A DNA stretch of 64,000 nt from Chthonomonadaceae bacterium (GCA_015709495.1 CP054189.1:620001-684000), one strand, 5' to 3'; counted from the stretch's first letter, positions 26,205 through 34,938 are shown. Notes: generated by a model from the letters alone, not told the origin. Numbers and translations are program-made.

Positions 26205-28415
26205 ATGGACCAAGGCGCGCTGAATCTCATCTGGTTGGTATTGTTCTTGCCGCTCCTTGGCTCGCTGATCCAAGCCCTGCTCGGAGGGTGGGTGGTTCGT
26301 ACGGCGGGCGAAGTCAAAGGAAAGCGGATTCTCGGCGCGTTGGCGGTCCTTCCGGTAGCGACTTCATTTGTACTGGGCGCGTACTTGACCTACCTTCTCA
26401 TTGGGCTCCCGAACACGGAAAGGTCGCTCCCGCCGGTCTCGCTGTTCGATTGGATCACTTTGGCGAGCATCCGGATTCCGTTCGAAGTTCTGATCGACCC
26501 GCTCTCCATGACGATGGTGCTGGTCATCACCGGGATCGGCGCGCTGATTCACCTGTACGCCACGGGTTACATGGCCGACGACCGCGATTATCCGAGGTTC
26601 TTCACGTACCTCAACCTCTTCATCGCCTTCATGCTCGTGCTCGTTTTGGGCAACAACTTCGCTCTGATGTTCATCGGGTGGGAGGGTGTCGGACTCTGCA
26701 GCTACCTGCTGATCGGGTTTTGGTACAAGGACATCGCGAACGCGAAGGCGGCGAACAAGGCTTTCATCGTCAATCGGATCGGCGACTGGGGGATGACCCT
26801 CGGGCTCCTCATCCTGATGGCTGTCGTCGCCGGCAACTTCATGGGCCAAGAGCAACTCGGCAATCGCTGGCTCAGCTTCGACGTGATCTTGCCCCGTGTT
26901 GGCGACGTCGTCCCCTTCGACAGCAACCTTGCTGCAATCATCGCCCTGCTGCTTTTCATCGGCGCGTGCGGAAAGTCGGCGCAGTTTCCGCTCTACTTCT
27001 GGCTTCCCGACGCGATGGCCGGCCCCACTCCCGTTTCGGCCTTGATCCACGCCGCCACGATGGTCACCGCGGGCGTCTTCATGCTCAATCGCTTACACGC
27101 GGTGTTCCTCCTCAGCCCGACCGGCATGGCGATCGTCGCCTTGATCGGAGCGTTCACCGCCTTGTTTGCCGCCCTGATCGCCTTTGGGCAGACGGACATC
27201 AAGAAAGTCCTCGCTTACTCGACCGTCTCCCAGTTGGGCTTCATGTTCGTTGCCTGTGGAGTCGGCGCGTTTTGGGCCGGGATGTTCCACGTCGTGACGC
27301 ACGCCTTCTTCAAGGCGCTTCTGTTCTTGGGCTCGGGCGCGGTGATCTACGCCATGGCTCACGAACAAGACATGCGTCGGTACGGCAACCTGATCAAGTA
27401 CATCAAGATCACCGCCGGCACGATGATCGTGGGTTGGCTGGCGATCGCAGGCATCCCTCCGCTCGCGGGCTTTTGGTCGAAGGAGTCGATCCTGGGAGGC
27501 GCCTTGGGCAACAGCGTCGCAAGCTTGGGAAGAACTCTGTATGGCCCCTTCACCGGGTGGGTATTGCTGGGCGTGGCGGCCCTCACCGCAGCCTACATGA
27601 CCCGTCTGACGTGGCTGACGTTTTTTGGCGGTGAAGAGAGGTGGCGAACGGCTTTGGCGAGCGCATCACCTCACGGTGACCTCCACGAACCCGAACACGC
27701 CGCGCACTCGGCCGAGGAGCTGGGCCATGAGGGCTCCGACGAGGCGCACGATGACCCCCACGGGTTCTTCTTTACGGACGACGAATTGGCCGCGCGGCAC
27801 GAGGAGCACGGCCACCCTCACGCACTGGAACCCAGCCACGAGCCCAAGGAGCCGCCGCCCAGCATGACGATCCCGCTGATCGTGCTCGCGGCGCTTTCGG
27901 TGATCGGAGGCTGGGCCCTCGCCGCGGGAGATACCTTCAAGAACTGGCTGTATCCCAGCGGGCTGCCGATCGTGAACCCGGAAGCCGTTTCGGGTCACCC
28001 GCATGGATGGGTGGGCCAAGCGCTGCTCTACCTTTCGATCGCGGCGGCGGTGGCCGGCATCGGCTATGGGCTTTGGGTTTACCGCAAGGGCCTGCCGGAG
28101 TCTGAAGGCGACGAGTCCAAATGGCACTGGTTCCGGAGGCGCGCCGGGAAGCAGTTCGGCTATGACGAGGCGATCGTCGATGCTGGAGTCGAAGGCGGCG
28201 GCGCGTTCGCGGTCGCCCTTTGGAGGAAGTTTGACGCGGGGATCATCGACGGCTTCGTCAACGGCTTGGCGTTCCTTGCGGGCGAAATTGGTTACGGGCT
28301 CAGAGTGCTTCAAACGGGCATTGTGCGAACCTACGCGCTCTGGATCCTCATCGGCGCCGTCGCGATTCTTGTGTACTTCTACAACGTGCTTTCGAGCCTC
28401 GGAGGGGCTGGGTAA
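26205..28415 (+). CDS. nuoL: NADH-quinone oxidoreductase subunit L
   Basis: Distal antiporter-like proton pump of complex I, 736 residues, about sixteen helices with the long lateral helix at the C-terminus. Signatures seen: GWEGVGLCSYLLIGFW, the Lys-bearing CGKSAQFPLYFWLPDAMAGP, HAATMVTAGVFM and the later HAFFKALLFLGSG. An insertion of about 65 residues (about 487-552) is rich in His, Glu and Asp and separates two membrane helices. The ATG directly follows the nuoK stop, and nuoM starts on the base after its own stop. Confidence 0.95.
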   Translation: MDQGALNLIWLVLFLPLLGSLIQALLGGWVVRTAGEVKGKRILGALAVLPVATSFVLGAYLTYLLIGLPNTERSLPPVSLFDWITLASIRIPFEVLIDPLSMTMVLVITGIGALIHLYATGYMADDRDYPRFFTYLNLFIAFMLVLVLGNNFALMFIGWEGVGLCSYLLIGFWYKDIANAKAANKAFIVNRIGDWGMTLGLLILMAVVAGNFMGQEQLGNRWLSFDVILPRVGDVVPFDSNLAAIIALLLFIGACGKSAQFPLYFWLPDAMAGPTPVSALIHAATMVTAGVFMLNRLHAVFLLSPTGMAIVALIGAFTALFAALIAFGQTDIKKVLAYSTVSQLGFMFVACGVGAFWAGMFHVVTHAFFKALLFLGSGAVIYAMAHEQDMRRYGNLIKYIKITAGTMIVGWLAIAGIPPLAGFWSKESILGGALGNSVASLGRTLYGPFTGWVLLGVAALTAAYMTRLTWLTFFGGEERWRTALASASPHGDLHEPEHAAHSAEELGHEGSDEAHDDPHGFFFTDDELAARHEEHGHPHALEPSHEPKEPPPSMTIPLIVLAALSVIGGWALAAGDTFKNWLYPSGLPIVNPEAVSGHPHGWVGQALLYLSIAAAVAGIGYGLWVYRKGLPESEGDESKWHWFRRRAGKQFGYDEAIVDAGVEGGGAFAVALWRKFDAGIIDGFVNGLAFLAGEIGYGLRVLQTGIVRTYALWILIGAVAILVYFYNVLSSLGGAG

Positions 28416-30167
28416 ATGGAACCCACCGGTTTCGGGCTGCTGTCCCTGCTGACGTTCTTGCCGCTGTTCGGCGGACTGTTGCTCCTCTTGATCCCAGGTT
28501 CTCAAGAGCGACTCCTGAAAAACTCGGCGCTGGCAATATCGGCTGTGACGTTCGTGTTGAGCTTGTTCCTCGTGGTTGGGTTCAACGGCGCAACGTACCA
28601 CTTCCAACACGTCGAGTTCGTTCGCTGGATCGACTCGGCGGGGATCCATTACCGGATGGGGGTCGATGGGATCAGCATCTGGCTGGTCGCTCTCACGACA
28701 TTCCTCACGTTCATCAGCATCTGGTTCAGTTTTTACATCAAGCAACGCGTACGGACGTACTTGATCGCCATGCTCGTGCTCGAAACGGCGATGCTCGGGG
28801 TGTTCCTTTCGCTCGACCTGATCCTCTTTTACACCTTCTTTGAAGCCTCGCTGATCCCGATGTGGCTGCTGATCAGCGTCTGGGGAGGGGAACGCCGGAT
28901 TTATGCGGGCCTGAAGTTCTTCCTCTTCACGTTTGCCGGGTCGATTTTCATGCTGATCGGAATGATCGTGCTCTGGATGCTTCATAAGGAAGCGACCGGG
29001 GTCGCGAGCTTCTCGCTGATCGACATCCAAACCGCCGTCGCAGGGGGGCAGCTTTGGGCCGGAGCGCTGCAAACCCAGGCTTGGGTGTTCTGGGCTTTCT
29101 CGATCGCTTTGCTCGTGAAATGTCCGGCCTTTCCCTTCCACACCTGGCTTCCCGACGCCCACGTGGAAGCCCCGACGGCAGGGTCGGTGATCCTGGCCGG
29201 GGTGCTCTTGAAAATGGGCACTTACGGTTTCCTTCGGTTCGTGATCCCGCTGTTCCCTGACGTTCTGCCCCAAAACGTACCTATCCTGATGCTGCTCGCG
29301 GTGATCGGAATCATCTATGGCGCGATCGTCGCCGCCGTTCAGCCGGACGTCAAGAAGCTGATCGCCTACTCCAGCGTCGCGCACATGGGGTTTGTGCTGC
29401 TCGGCATCTTCTCGCTCACCCACAGCGGCCTCATGGGCGGCTCGATGCAGCAACTCAACCACGGGGTCAGCACCGGCGCGCTGTTCCTTTTGGTCGGCCT
29501 CATTTACGAGCGGCGTCACACGCGAGTGTTCACCGCGTTCGGCGGGCTGAAGGCGCAAATGCCCATCTACGCCGCGGTCTTTCTGATCATCATGCTCTCG
29601 AGCGTCGGCCTGCCGGGCACGAACGGGTTCATCGGTGAGTTCCTGGCCCTGATGGGGGCGGTCGAGGCGTGCCTCAGCGGGCAGTTTGGGCTCAACTTCT
29701 GGTACGCGGGTATCGCGGGCGGGGGCGTCGTGCTCGCCGCTGTTTACCTGCTCTGGATGTTCCAGAAGATGTTCTACGGCCCCAACGCCGTCCCGGCCAA
29801 TCAAAGGCTCAAGGACATCAAGGGTTGGGAGATCGCCCTTTGCGCCGGGTTCGTCGTACTCGTTTTCTGGGGCGGATTGTTCCCCAATACATTCCTCAAG
29901 CCAATGGAGGCGAGCGTCGGGGCCGTGAGGATGATGGCTCTCAACCCCGTCGGGCAGCGGCCCGTTTGGTCGGACACTTCGATGGAGGTCGAGGAAAACG
30001 GCGACTTGGTTCGAGTCTTGCCGCGCTCTCCCCAAGAGTTGCTTTCCGGCGAGGTCAAGGTTCTCGAGGTGATCGCCCCCGCCAAACTGCACTTCGAGCC
30101 GCTTCCTCCTGACGAACCGGAGCCGCTTCACGTCCAATCCGAGATCGGTCGGGGAGGCGGGCTGTGA
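28416..30167 (+). CDS. nuoM: NADH-quinone oxidoreductase subunit M
   Basis: Antiporter-like proton-pumping subunit of complex I, 583 residues with about fourteen helices. Diagnostic segments include the Glu-bearing FFEASLIPMWLLI, CPAFPFHTWLPDAHVEAPTAGSV (split here only for naming: CPAFPFHTWLPDAHVEAP), SVAHMGFVLLGI and LNHGVSTGALFLL. A hydrophilic C-terminal tail of about 70 residues after the last helix is longer than usual. The ATG abuts the nuoL stop (TAAATG) and its stop overlaps the next gene. Confidence 0.95.
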   Translation: MEPTGFGLLSLLTFLPLFGGLLLLLIPGSQERLLKNSALAISAVTFVLSLFLVVGFNGATYHFQHVEFVRWIDSAGIHYRMGVDGISIWLVALTTFLTFISIWFSFYIKQRVRTYLIAMLVLETAMLGVFLSLDLILFYTFFEASLIPMWLLISVWGGERRIYAGLKFFLFTFAGSIFMLIGMIVLWMLHKEATGVASFSLIDIQTAVAGGQLWAGALQTQAWVFWAFSIALLVKCPAFPFHTWLPDAHVEAPTAGSVILAGVLLKMGTYGFLRFVIPLFPDVLPQNVPILMLLAVIGIIYGAIVAAVQPDVKKLIAYSSVAHMGFVLLGIFSLTHSGLMGGSMQQLNHGVSTGALFLLVGLIYERRHTRVFTAFGGLKAQMPIYAAVFLIIMLSSVGLPGTNGFIGEFLALMGAVEACLSGQFGLNFWYAGIAGGGVVLAAVYLLWMFQKMFYGPNAVPANQRLKDIKGWEIALCAGFVVLVFWGGLFPNTFLKPMEASVGAVRMMALNPVGQRPVWSDTSMEVEENGDLVRVLPRSPQELLSGEVKVLEVIAPAKLHFEPLPPDEPEPLHVQSEIGRGGGL

Positions 30168-30841
30168 GAGGACGCCAGCGACTGCAAGCCGTCTGCGAGG
30201 GTGCTTCACCCGGCTTCCAACCCGTATTGGCCGAGTACGGCCTCAATTCGGAACTCCCCGACGGACTCATCGTCACGCGCGCCGAAGACCTCGCCGCAGC
30301 CCGCTCGCGCCACCCCGACGCCGCGGTGTTTTTGGCGGTTCCCAACGCCTTCGCTCGTGCTGGGAATGAGATCGTCGAGTTGCTTCGGCTTTCCGAGCAG
30401 GACCCCGGCCAAGCCGACGAAAGACTGTCGGGCTTCGCCGAGCAGACCCTTTCCCAAATTGAAGCAGCAAAACGCCTGGGGGCAGACGGAGTCTTCTACG
30501 TTCTTTCGGGCGCAGACCCCGCGCGCTCGACCCCGATGCAATATGGCGGTTTGTTTCTTGAACTCGATCGGGAGGCGCTAGCCAAGGCTTGCGAGATGGG
30601 AATGTGCCTTCTGTACCTCGACGCCGCGAAGGGCGCTTACCTCGACTTCGTGGCCGATCTGCCCGCAAGCGCCTTCGGCTGGGACCGCGCGGGAACAGGC
30701 ATTGAAGTGGCGGCGGTGAGAGAGATTCGCCCAGGGGCGCTATTTGCGGACGACCCCGAAGCCGACATCCTCCTGAAGCCGTCGAGTTCGCAGAGTGCCG
30801 TTGCTCCGCGCTCGGACTCACGGGAGGGTGCCTATGCGTAA
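30164..30841 (+). CDS. URO-D-superfamily-like protein inside the nuo operon
   Basis: 225 residues, soluble. The central part (FAEQTLSQIEAAKRLGADGVFYVLSG, about residues 89-115) and the later DLPASAFGWDRAG resemble the C-terminal half of uroporphyrinogen-decarboxylase-like proteins, but the N-terminal substrate-binding part of that family is not recognisable and the protein is about 120 residues short. It may be a truncated or highly diverged relative; haem synthesis is not implied. The GTG start overlaps the nuoM stop and its end overlaps the nuoN start, so it is embedded in the complex I operon and translated with it. Confidence 0.55.
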   Translation: MRGRQRLQAVCEGASPGFQPVLAEYGLNSELPDGLIVTRAEDLAAARSRHPDAAVFLAVPNAFARAGNEIVELLRLSEQDPGQADERLSGFAEQTLSQIEAAKRLGADGVFYVLSGADPARSTPMQYGGLFLELDREALAKACEMGMCLLYLDAAKGAYLDFVADLPASAFGWDRAGTGIEVAAVREIRPGALFADDPEADILLKPSSSQSAVAPRSDSREGAYA

Positions 30842-32390
30842 TCCGCTGCTCGATGGGTTCCATCCACCGGCGACCGATTGGGTTTCGTTGGGTCCGGTGC
30901 TGCCCATCATGGTGGTGATGGTGACTGGGATCGTGGGCCTCCTGATCGAGATGGCCCGGCCCAAGCGCAACAACAACTTCATCGTCGCGATCAGCCTCAT
31001 CGGATTGGCGGGAGCAGGCGTGTTGCTGGCCAACCAGACGGGTGAACCTCGCGCGTCGGCGCTCGCGGATATGGTCCTGCGCGACGGTCTGGGAGTCGTC
31101 CTTCAATTGCTCATGGTCGGGTCCGCTCTGGTGGCGACCCTCTTCAGCGAAGGCTACTTGCGTGAAAAGCGCATTCCGTTCGGAGAGTTTTATCCCCTCA
31201 TGCTCTGGTCGCTTTCCGGCGGGATGCTCATGGTCGCCACGACCAACCTCCTGATGCTCTTTCTGGGGTTGGAGGTTCTCTCCATCTCCCTTTACGTCAT
31301 GGCGGGCTTGAGTCGTGGCGAAGGCAAGTCCGAAGAGTCCGCGCTCAAATACTTCTTGCTGGGCGCGTTTGCGAGCGCGTTTCTGCTCTATGGCATGGCG
31401 TTCCTCTACGGAGCCTCGGGCAGCCTCGAATTAGAAGCCATCGCCGGAGCGTGGAAGTCCGCTGACGGAACGCTCCAGCCGCTCGTGCTCTTTGGGCTGG
31501 GACTCATGCTCGTGGGCTTCTCGTTCAAGGCGGCGTTTGTCCCCTTCCACCAATGGACCCCCGACGTTTACCAAGGCGCGCCCACGAACGTGACCGCGTT
31601 TATGGCCGCCATATCCAAGATCGCTGCGATCGGCGCATTGGTTCGGGTCCTCGACGCTTCGTTGCCTCTGAGTGACATCGTGACCCCCGTTCTGTTCTGG
31701 CTCGCGATCCTCACGATGACCGTTGGGAACCTGATCGCACTCGTCCAGACCGATCTCAAGCGAATCCTCGCCTACTCTTCGATCGGCCACGCCGGATACC
31801 TCTTAGTCGGGTTGATCGCCCATTACAAGAACCCCTCCGAGGTCGGTTTCGGAAGCGTGACGTATTACCTGTTCGCTTATGCGGGAATGACCCTGGGCGC
31901 GTTTGCGGTGATCTCGCTCATCGCCAAATCCGGCCGCGAGGGAACTCTTGTGCGCGATCTCAACGGTCTCTGGAGGCGATCCCCCGGCTTGGCGGTAGCG
32001 ATGGTTCTGTTCATGGCGTCCCTCATCGGAATCCCGTTCACATCAGGGTTCTTGGGCAAGCTCAACATCATCTCCGACGCGGTGGGTTCCGGACTCACGT
32101 CCCTCGCGGTTGTGCTCGTCGTGAACTCCGTGATCAGCGTCTATTACTACCTGGGCATCGCGATGGCTGCCTTCGTGAGCGACGAATCGGACTCCAAGCG
32201 TCCTCTTGCCTCGCCCAATTTGGGGCTCACCCTTGCGACTTCGATCTGCGTTGCCGTGGTGATCGGCGGGTTTGTGTGGGCCTCGCCGGTTCTCAAGTGG
32301 ACTTCAGGCGAGGGACCGTCCTACGAGGTTCAAGCCCCGCAAGCACCCAAGACCGCGCAAACGTTCGACTCCGGTTCGCAAAGTCTCTAA
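30834..32390 (+). CDS. nuoN: NADH-quinone oxidoreductase subunit N
   Basis: Third antiporter-like proton pump of complex I, about 518 residues with fourteen helices. It shows the NuoN-typical SLYVMAGLSRGEGKSEESALKYFLLGAFASAF region (quoted only in part: EESALKYFLLGAFASAF), FVPFHQWTPDVYQGAPTNV and LAYSSIGHAGYLLVGL. The ATG at 30834 follows a GGGAGGG ribosome binding site and lies inside the end of the URO-D-like gene. Its stop overlaps the stop of the convergent DUF1800 gene by 4 bases, with no terminator between. Confidence 0.95.
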   Translation: MRNPLLDGFHPPATDWVSLGPVLPIMVVMVTGIVGLLIEMARPKRNNNFIVAISLIGLAGAGVLLANQTGEPRASALADMVLRDGLGVVLQLLMVGSALVATLFSEGYLREKRIPFGEFYPLMLWSLSGGMLMVATTNLLMLFLGLEVLSISLYVMAGLSRGEGKSEESALKYFLLGAFASAFLLYGMAFLYGASGSLELEAIAGAWKSADGTLQPLVLFGLGLMLVGFSFKAAFVPFHQWTPDVYQGAPTNVTAFMAAISKIAAIGALVRVLDASLPLSDIVTPVLFWLAILTMTVGNLIALVQTDLKRILAYSSIGHAGYLLVGLIAHYKNPSEVGFGSVTYYLFAYAGMTLGAFAVISLIAKSGREGTLVRDLNGLWRRSPGLAVAMVLFMASLIGIPFTSGFLGKLNIISDAVGSGLTSLAVVLVVNSVISVYYYLGIAMAAFVSDESDSKRPLASPNLGLTLATSICVAVVIGGFVWASPVLKWTSGEGPSYEVQAPQAPKTAQTFDSGSQSL

Positions 32391-33817
32391 GCCATCTGAA
32401 ATTCGGGCGAGCCGAAAATCAGCCGGCTCACGGCCGCGGCTACTTGATTCGCGTTCTGAGCCGTCACCCTTCCTTCGGACGCCTTTTCCGCGGCCGCCAC
32501 GAGCTGCCCAACTTGCTCCTCGCTCAACTCCGCATCGAATACGGAAAGCAGCTTGTCCACGACGCCTCGAGGAGAGGGGTCCGATGAGAAAAGCGAAAAA
32601 GCGGGCAGCCTCACTTGCGCTCTCGCCCTCCCGCCCCGCTGAGCCCCCACGCCAAACAACCGATCGGCCCAACTGATTCTCTCGACCATCGTCGCTGTGC
32701 TGATCCAGGCCTGGCCGCCGTCCCAACCCGCCACATCGGGTGGGAACATCAAGTCCATTCCCATCGCGGCCATACCTTGTTGGAGGGCCACAGCAGGAAG
32801 GAAGAAGCGCCTTGCGTTTTCGGCTTCGCGGTTTTGGCGATACAGGTCCATCGTCGCCTCCCCGATTCCAAGCTGGCGTAGCGTCGGAACGCAGAAGTCC
32901 ACAGGGTTCTTGTAGATCGCGCGAACCGCCTTTTCCGAAACGAACTCGCTGGACAGCATGATTTCCTTCAGGAGCGACCCAACGTCGAGGCCCGACTTCT
33001 GGAAATTGCCGGCAAACCTCTCGACCAGCGCCGCCTCAGGATTCGGATACACAAACCACTCCCACAGCTTCTTGGTCAGGTAGACCGGGGTCTGAGGGTG
33101 GCCGCAAAGGATGTCGATGACGTCTTCGCCGCGGAACGGCCCTTTGTTTTCGAGAATGGTCTTGAATTCGGTGTCGTGAAGCCGAGGCACGAAGAGGAAT
33201 TCGGCTTGGCTGTAGCTGCCTTCGGCGACCTCGGCCGGCCTCCTCCTTCGAATCGACCACCCCGTAAACGCCCTCGCGGCCTCCTGGATGTCCGTCTCGG
33301 AGTAGTGCCCCACGCCGAGGGTGAACAACTCCATGACTTCGCGGGCGAAGTTCTCGTTAGGTTTGCCCCGCACGTTGAACTGGTTATCGAGCCAAAAGAC
33401 CATCGCCGGGTCCTTGCTGGCCTCGAGAAGGAGCTCTCGGAACTTACCCGTGCCATTCTTTCGGAGCAACTCGTTCTGCTGATACATCATCAGCGGGGCG
33501 TTGACTTTCGAGGCGCTCGTTGCAAAATGGTCGTGCCAGAAGAGCGTCATCTTCTCCTGGAGCGGCCTGCGCGTGCTGAGGATTCTGAGCACCCACCACT
33601 GCTGAATCCCTCGAATGTTGAAGTTGTTGTTGTCAGGCTGCCGAAACGCCTCGAGGCTCACGTCGAAGCCTTCGTCCTGGCTCCGAAAGTCGAGTAACCG
33701 GTCTACGGCTCCCCGAAAGCCGTCCTTCCCGTAGTAGTCGACTTCTGCCTCACTAGCGCCTAGGCCGAATCGGCGCAGAAGATGAGCCACCTTCGCTTTT
33801 TCAGTGGTGAGTTGCAT
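32387..33817 (-). CDS. DUF1800 family protein
   Basis: About 476 residues. The family pattern is clear: an N-terminal HLLRRFGLGAS, then KMTLFWHDHFATS, NENFAREVMELFTLGVG, and YTEEDI-type sequence (here YSETDIQEAARAFTGW), followed by PVDF and a C-terminal helix bundle. DUF1800 proteins are usually encoded next to a DUF1501 partner and are thought to act outside the cytoplasm; no partner is present here and no signal peptide is visible. ATG 33817 is preferred over TTG 33865 because a hairpin lies just upstream of the longer start. Confidence 0.85.
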   Translation of the reverse strand: MQLTTEKAKVAHLLRRFGLGASEAEVDYYGKDGFRGAVDRLLDFRSQDEGFDVSLEAFRQPDNNNFNIRGIQQWWVLRILSTRRPLQEKMTLFWHDHFATSASKVNAPLMMYQQNELLRKNGTGKFRELLLEASKDPAMVFWLDNQFNVRGKPNENFAREVMELFTLGVGHYSETDIQEAARAFTGWSIRRRRPAEVAEGSYSQAEFLFVPRLHDTEFKTILENKGPFRGEDVIDILCGHPQTPVYLTKKLWEWFVYPNPEAALVERFAGNFQKSGLDVGSLLKEIMLSSEFVSEKAVRAIYKNPVDFCVPTLRQLGIGEATMDLYRQNREAENARRFFLPAVALQQGMAAMGMDLMFPPDVAGWDGGQAWISTATMVERISWADRLFGVGAQRGGRARAQVRLPAFSLFSSDPSPRGVVDKLLSVFDAELSEEQVGQLVAAAEKASEGRVTAQNANQVAAAVSRLIFGSPEFQMA

Positions 33818-33873
33818 ATCGGAAGAGACGCTCTGCGCCAATTGGGGTTCAGTGACGGGAGCCAAGAAAGCAT

Positions 33874-33907
33874 GAAGGGACGCCAGACACTAGCCCGACG
33901 TCCCTTC
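33874..33907 (-). terminator. Hairpin after the small basic protein gene
   Basis: GAAGGGACG pairs with CGTCCCTTC across a 16-base loop, just past the stop of the 64-residue protein gene on the minus strand. The following bases (ATGCTTTCTT on that strand) are only moderately T-rich, so termination may be partial, with some read-through into the DUF1800 gene. Confidence 0.55.
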
Positions 33908-33927
33908 CCTGGTCGAAAGCAGCCTAC

Positions 33928-34122
33928 TTAGCCTTCGGGAACATTGGTCGACTTGTAGGTCGCCTCGTTCACGAACTTGTACAGCTTGCTGCCCTGATAC
34001 TCGGCAGTAAGTGCATAGCGCACTTGCTTCCCGGACTTCGTGTTGCGCTCCATCTTGATCTTCTTCACAGAAGACTCGGGAACGTCCACGTGCGAACGGG
34101 TTTTCAAGTTGTAAAACTTCAT
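33928..34122 (-). CDS. Small basic protein, unknown family
   Basis: 64 residues, MKFYNLKTRSHVDVPESSVK at the start and a Lys-rich middle, ending KFVNEATYKSTNVPEG; no Cys, no membrane segment. It reads like a small conserved nucleic-acid- or ribosome-associated protein, but I cannot name a family. Of the possible starts, ATG 34122 sits 9 bases after an AGGAGGG ribosome binding site; ATG 34128 would sit too close. It is divergent from a Fur/Zur-family regulator, and both promoters cover one palindrome, so it may be a member of that regulon. Confidence 0.72.
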   Translation of the reverse strand: MKFYNLKTRSHVDVPESSVKKIKMERNTKSGKQVRYALTAEYQGSKLYKFVNEATYKSTNVPEG

Positions 34123-34185
34123 GTTCATTTCCCTCCTATGGCCCTCGCGGCCCGTGCCATGCACGTTCCGCTCGCGCACGAATTC

Positions 34186-34215
34186 AGCATATCACAAAAA
34201 TCAGGTTCGATTGAA
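34186..34215 (-). promoter_or_regulatory. Candidate promoter for the small basic protein gene
   Basis: On the minus strand: TTCAAT (-35-like, 34210-34215), an 18-base spacer, then TGATATGCT, an extended -10 (TGn before TATGCT, hexamer 34186-34191). The -35 lies inside the AGGTTCGATTGAACCT palindrome. Confidence 0.5.
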
Positions 34216-34260
34216 CCTAAGTTTGCGACACTCTATGAAAGGACGCTCTTTTAGGTTCAA
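34203..34260. promoter_or_regulatory. Palindromic operator with a third half-site
   Basis: AGGTTC-GATT-GAACCT at 34203-34218 is a perfect inverted repeat. TTAGGTTCAA at 34251-34260 is an exact inverse copy of TTGAACCTAA at 34211-34220, so the half-site occurs three times. The palindrome covers the -35 of both divergent promoters and the third site lies in the leader of the Fur/Zur gene. This is the expected arrangement for an autoregulated metal-responsive repressor. The sequence does not match the classical Fur or Zur boxes I know. Confidence 0.6.
34211..34239 (+). promoter_or_regulatory. Candidate promoter for the Fur/Zur gene
   Basis: TTGAAC (34211-34216), 17-base spacer, TATGAA (34234-34239): each hexamer matches the consensus at 4 of 6 bases with ideal spacing. 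It overlaps the palindromic operator and would give a leader of about 60 bases before ATG 34304. Confidence 0.5.
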
Positions 34261-34303
34261 CAGCTTCAGATTTGTTGCGTTCCTTTTCGCCATTCGTTGC
34301 ACA

Positions 34304-34828
34304 ATGGAGTCAAGAGCTGCGCCCATGAGAGCCTCGCAAGACCCAATCGAAGCCCGCAAATGCAACGTCGCCGACCAAAAACTCGCCGAATCCTTCGAAC
34401 GAGCCGCCATCGCCCACCTGAAAAGCGAGGGCTACCGCGTGACCAACCCCAGAAGGCTCGTGGTGCGCGAACTCGCGGCCGTTAACCGCCCCCTCCCTCC
34501 TTCCGAAATCCACGAAAAGATCGCCGGGTCAGGCAGTTCCATCGACCTGGTGAGCGTCTATCGCATCCTTCATGCGCTAGAGTCCGTCGGGCTCATCCAT
34601 CACATCGCCGCCATGGACGGCTACCTCGCTTGCCGATCGGATGCGGGCTCCGAGCACCATGCTGCGCACTTCATTTGCAGTCGGTGCGGCTGCGTTGATG
34701 AGCAAGTCCTCGATGAGACGGCTTGTCGGAGCATCGAGGGTCAAGGGCGCGAAGCCGGGTTCGCGACGGGCTCGTTCCGAGTCGAAGTGCTTGGTACTTG
34801 CCGCCATTGTCGTGGGACGGAAGGCTAG
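34304..34828 (+). CDS. Fur/Zur-family metal-responsive regulator
   Basis: About 174 residues from ATG 34304 (a second ATG at 34325 is possible). The winged-helix part contains YRVTNPRRLVVRELAA and the recognition-helix region SSIDLVSVYRILHALESVGL. The metal-binding C-terminal part has HHAAHFICSRCG and a final CRHC, giving two Cys pairs for a structural zinc and several His. Spacing and the VEVLGTCRHC ending look more like Zur than iron Fur, but the metal cannot be fixed from sequence. Palindromic sites upstream suggest autoregulation and control of the divergent small protein. Confidence 0.85.
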   Translation: MESRAAPMRASQDPIEARKCNVADQKLAESFERAAIAHLKSEGYRVTNPRRLVVRELAAVNRPLPPSEIHEKIAGSGSSIDLVSVYRILHALESVGLIHHIAAMDGYLACRSDAGSEHHAAHFICSRCGCVDEQVLDETACRSIEGQGREAGFATGSFRVEVLGTCRHCRGTEG

Positions 34829-34938
34829 CTCAGCACCCACACCGGCTCGCTGAAGGGTAGACTCCGAGGTGGAATCGGAGCCCAATCCACCGCTTTTGCC
34901 GTTGCGCCGAGCTGTCGAAGGCTCCGCGCGAGTGCATC

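Noticed and set aside
27666-30209. Very long minus-strand open frame opposite nuoL and nuoM
   Set aside because: Its product is low-complexity and rich in His, Arg, Asp and Glu, as expected for the complement of GC-rich membrane-protein genes; nuoL and nuoM are certain.
33818-33865. TTG start extending the DUF1800 protein by 16 residues
   Set aside because: The extra residues are not family-like and the hairpin at 33874-33907 would sit directly on this start; ATG 33817 is simpler.
34203-34218. LexA-type SOS box
   Set aside because: The repeat is GTTC-N4-GAAC, the reverse orientation of the GAAC-N4-GTTC box, and the adjacent gene is a Fur/Zur regulator; no similar site precedes the DinB-like gene.
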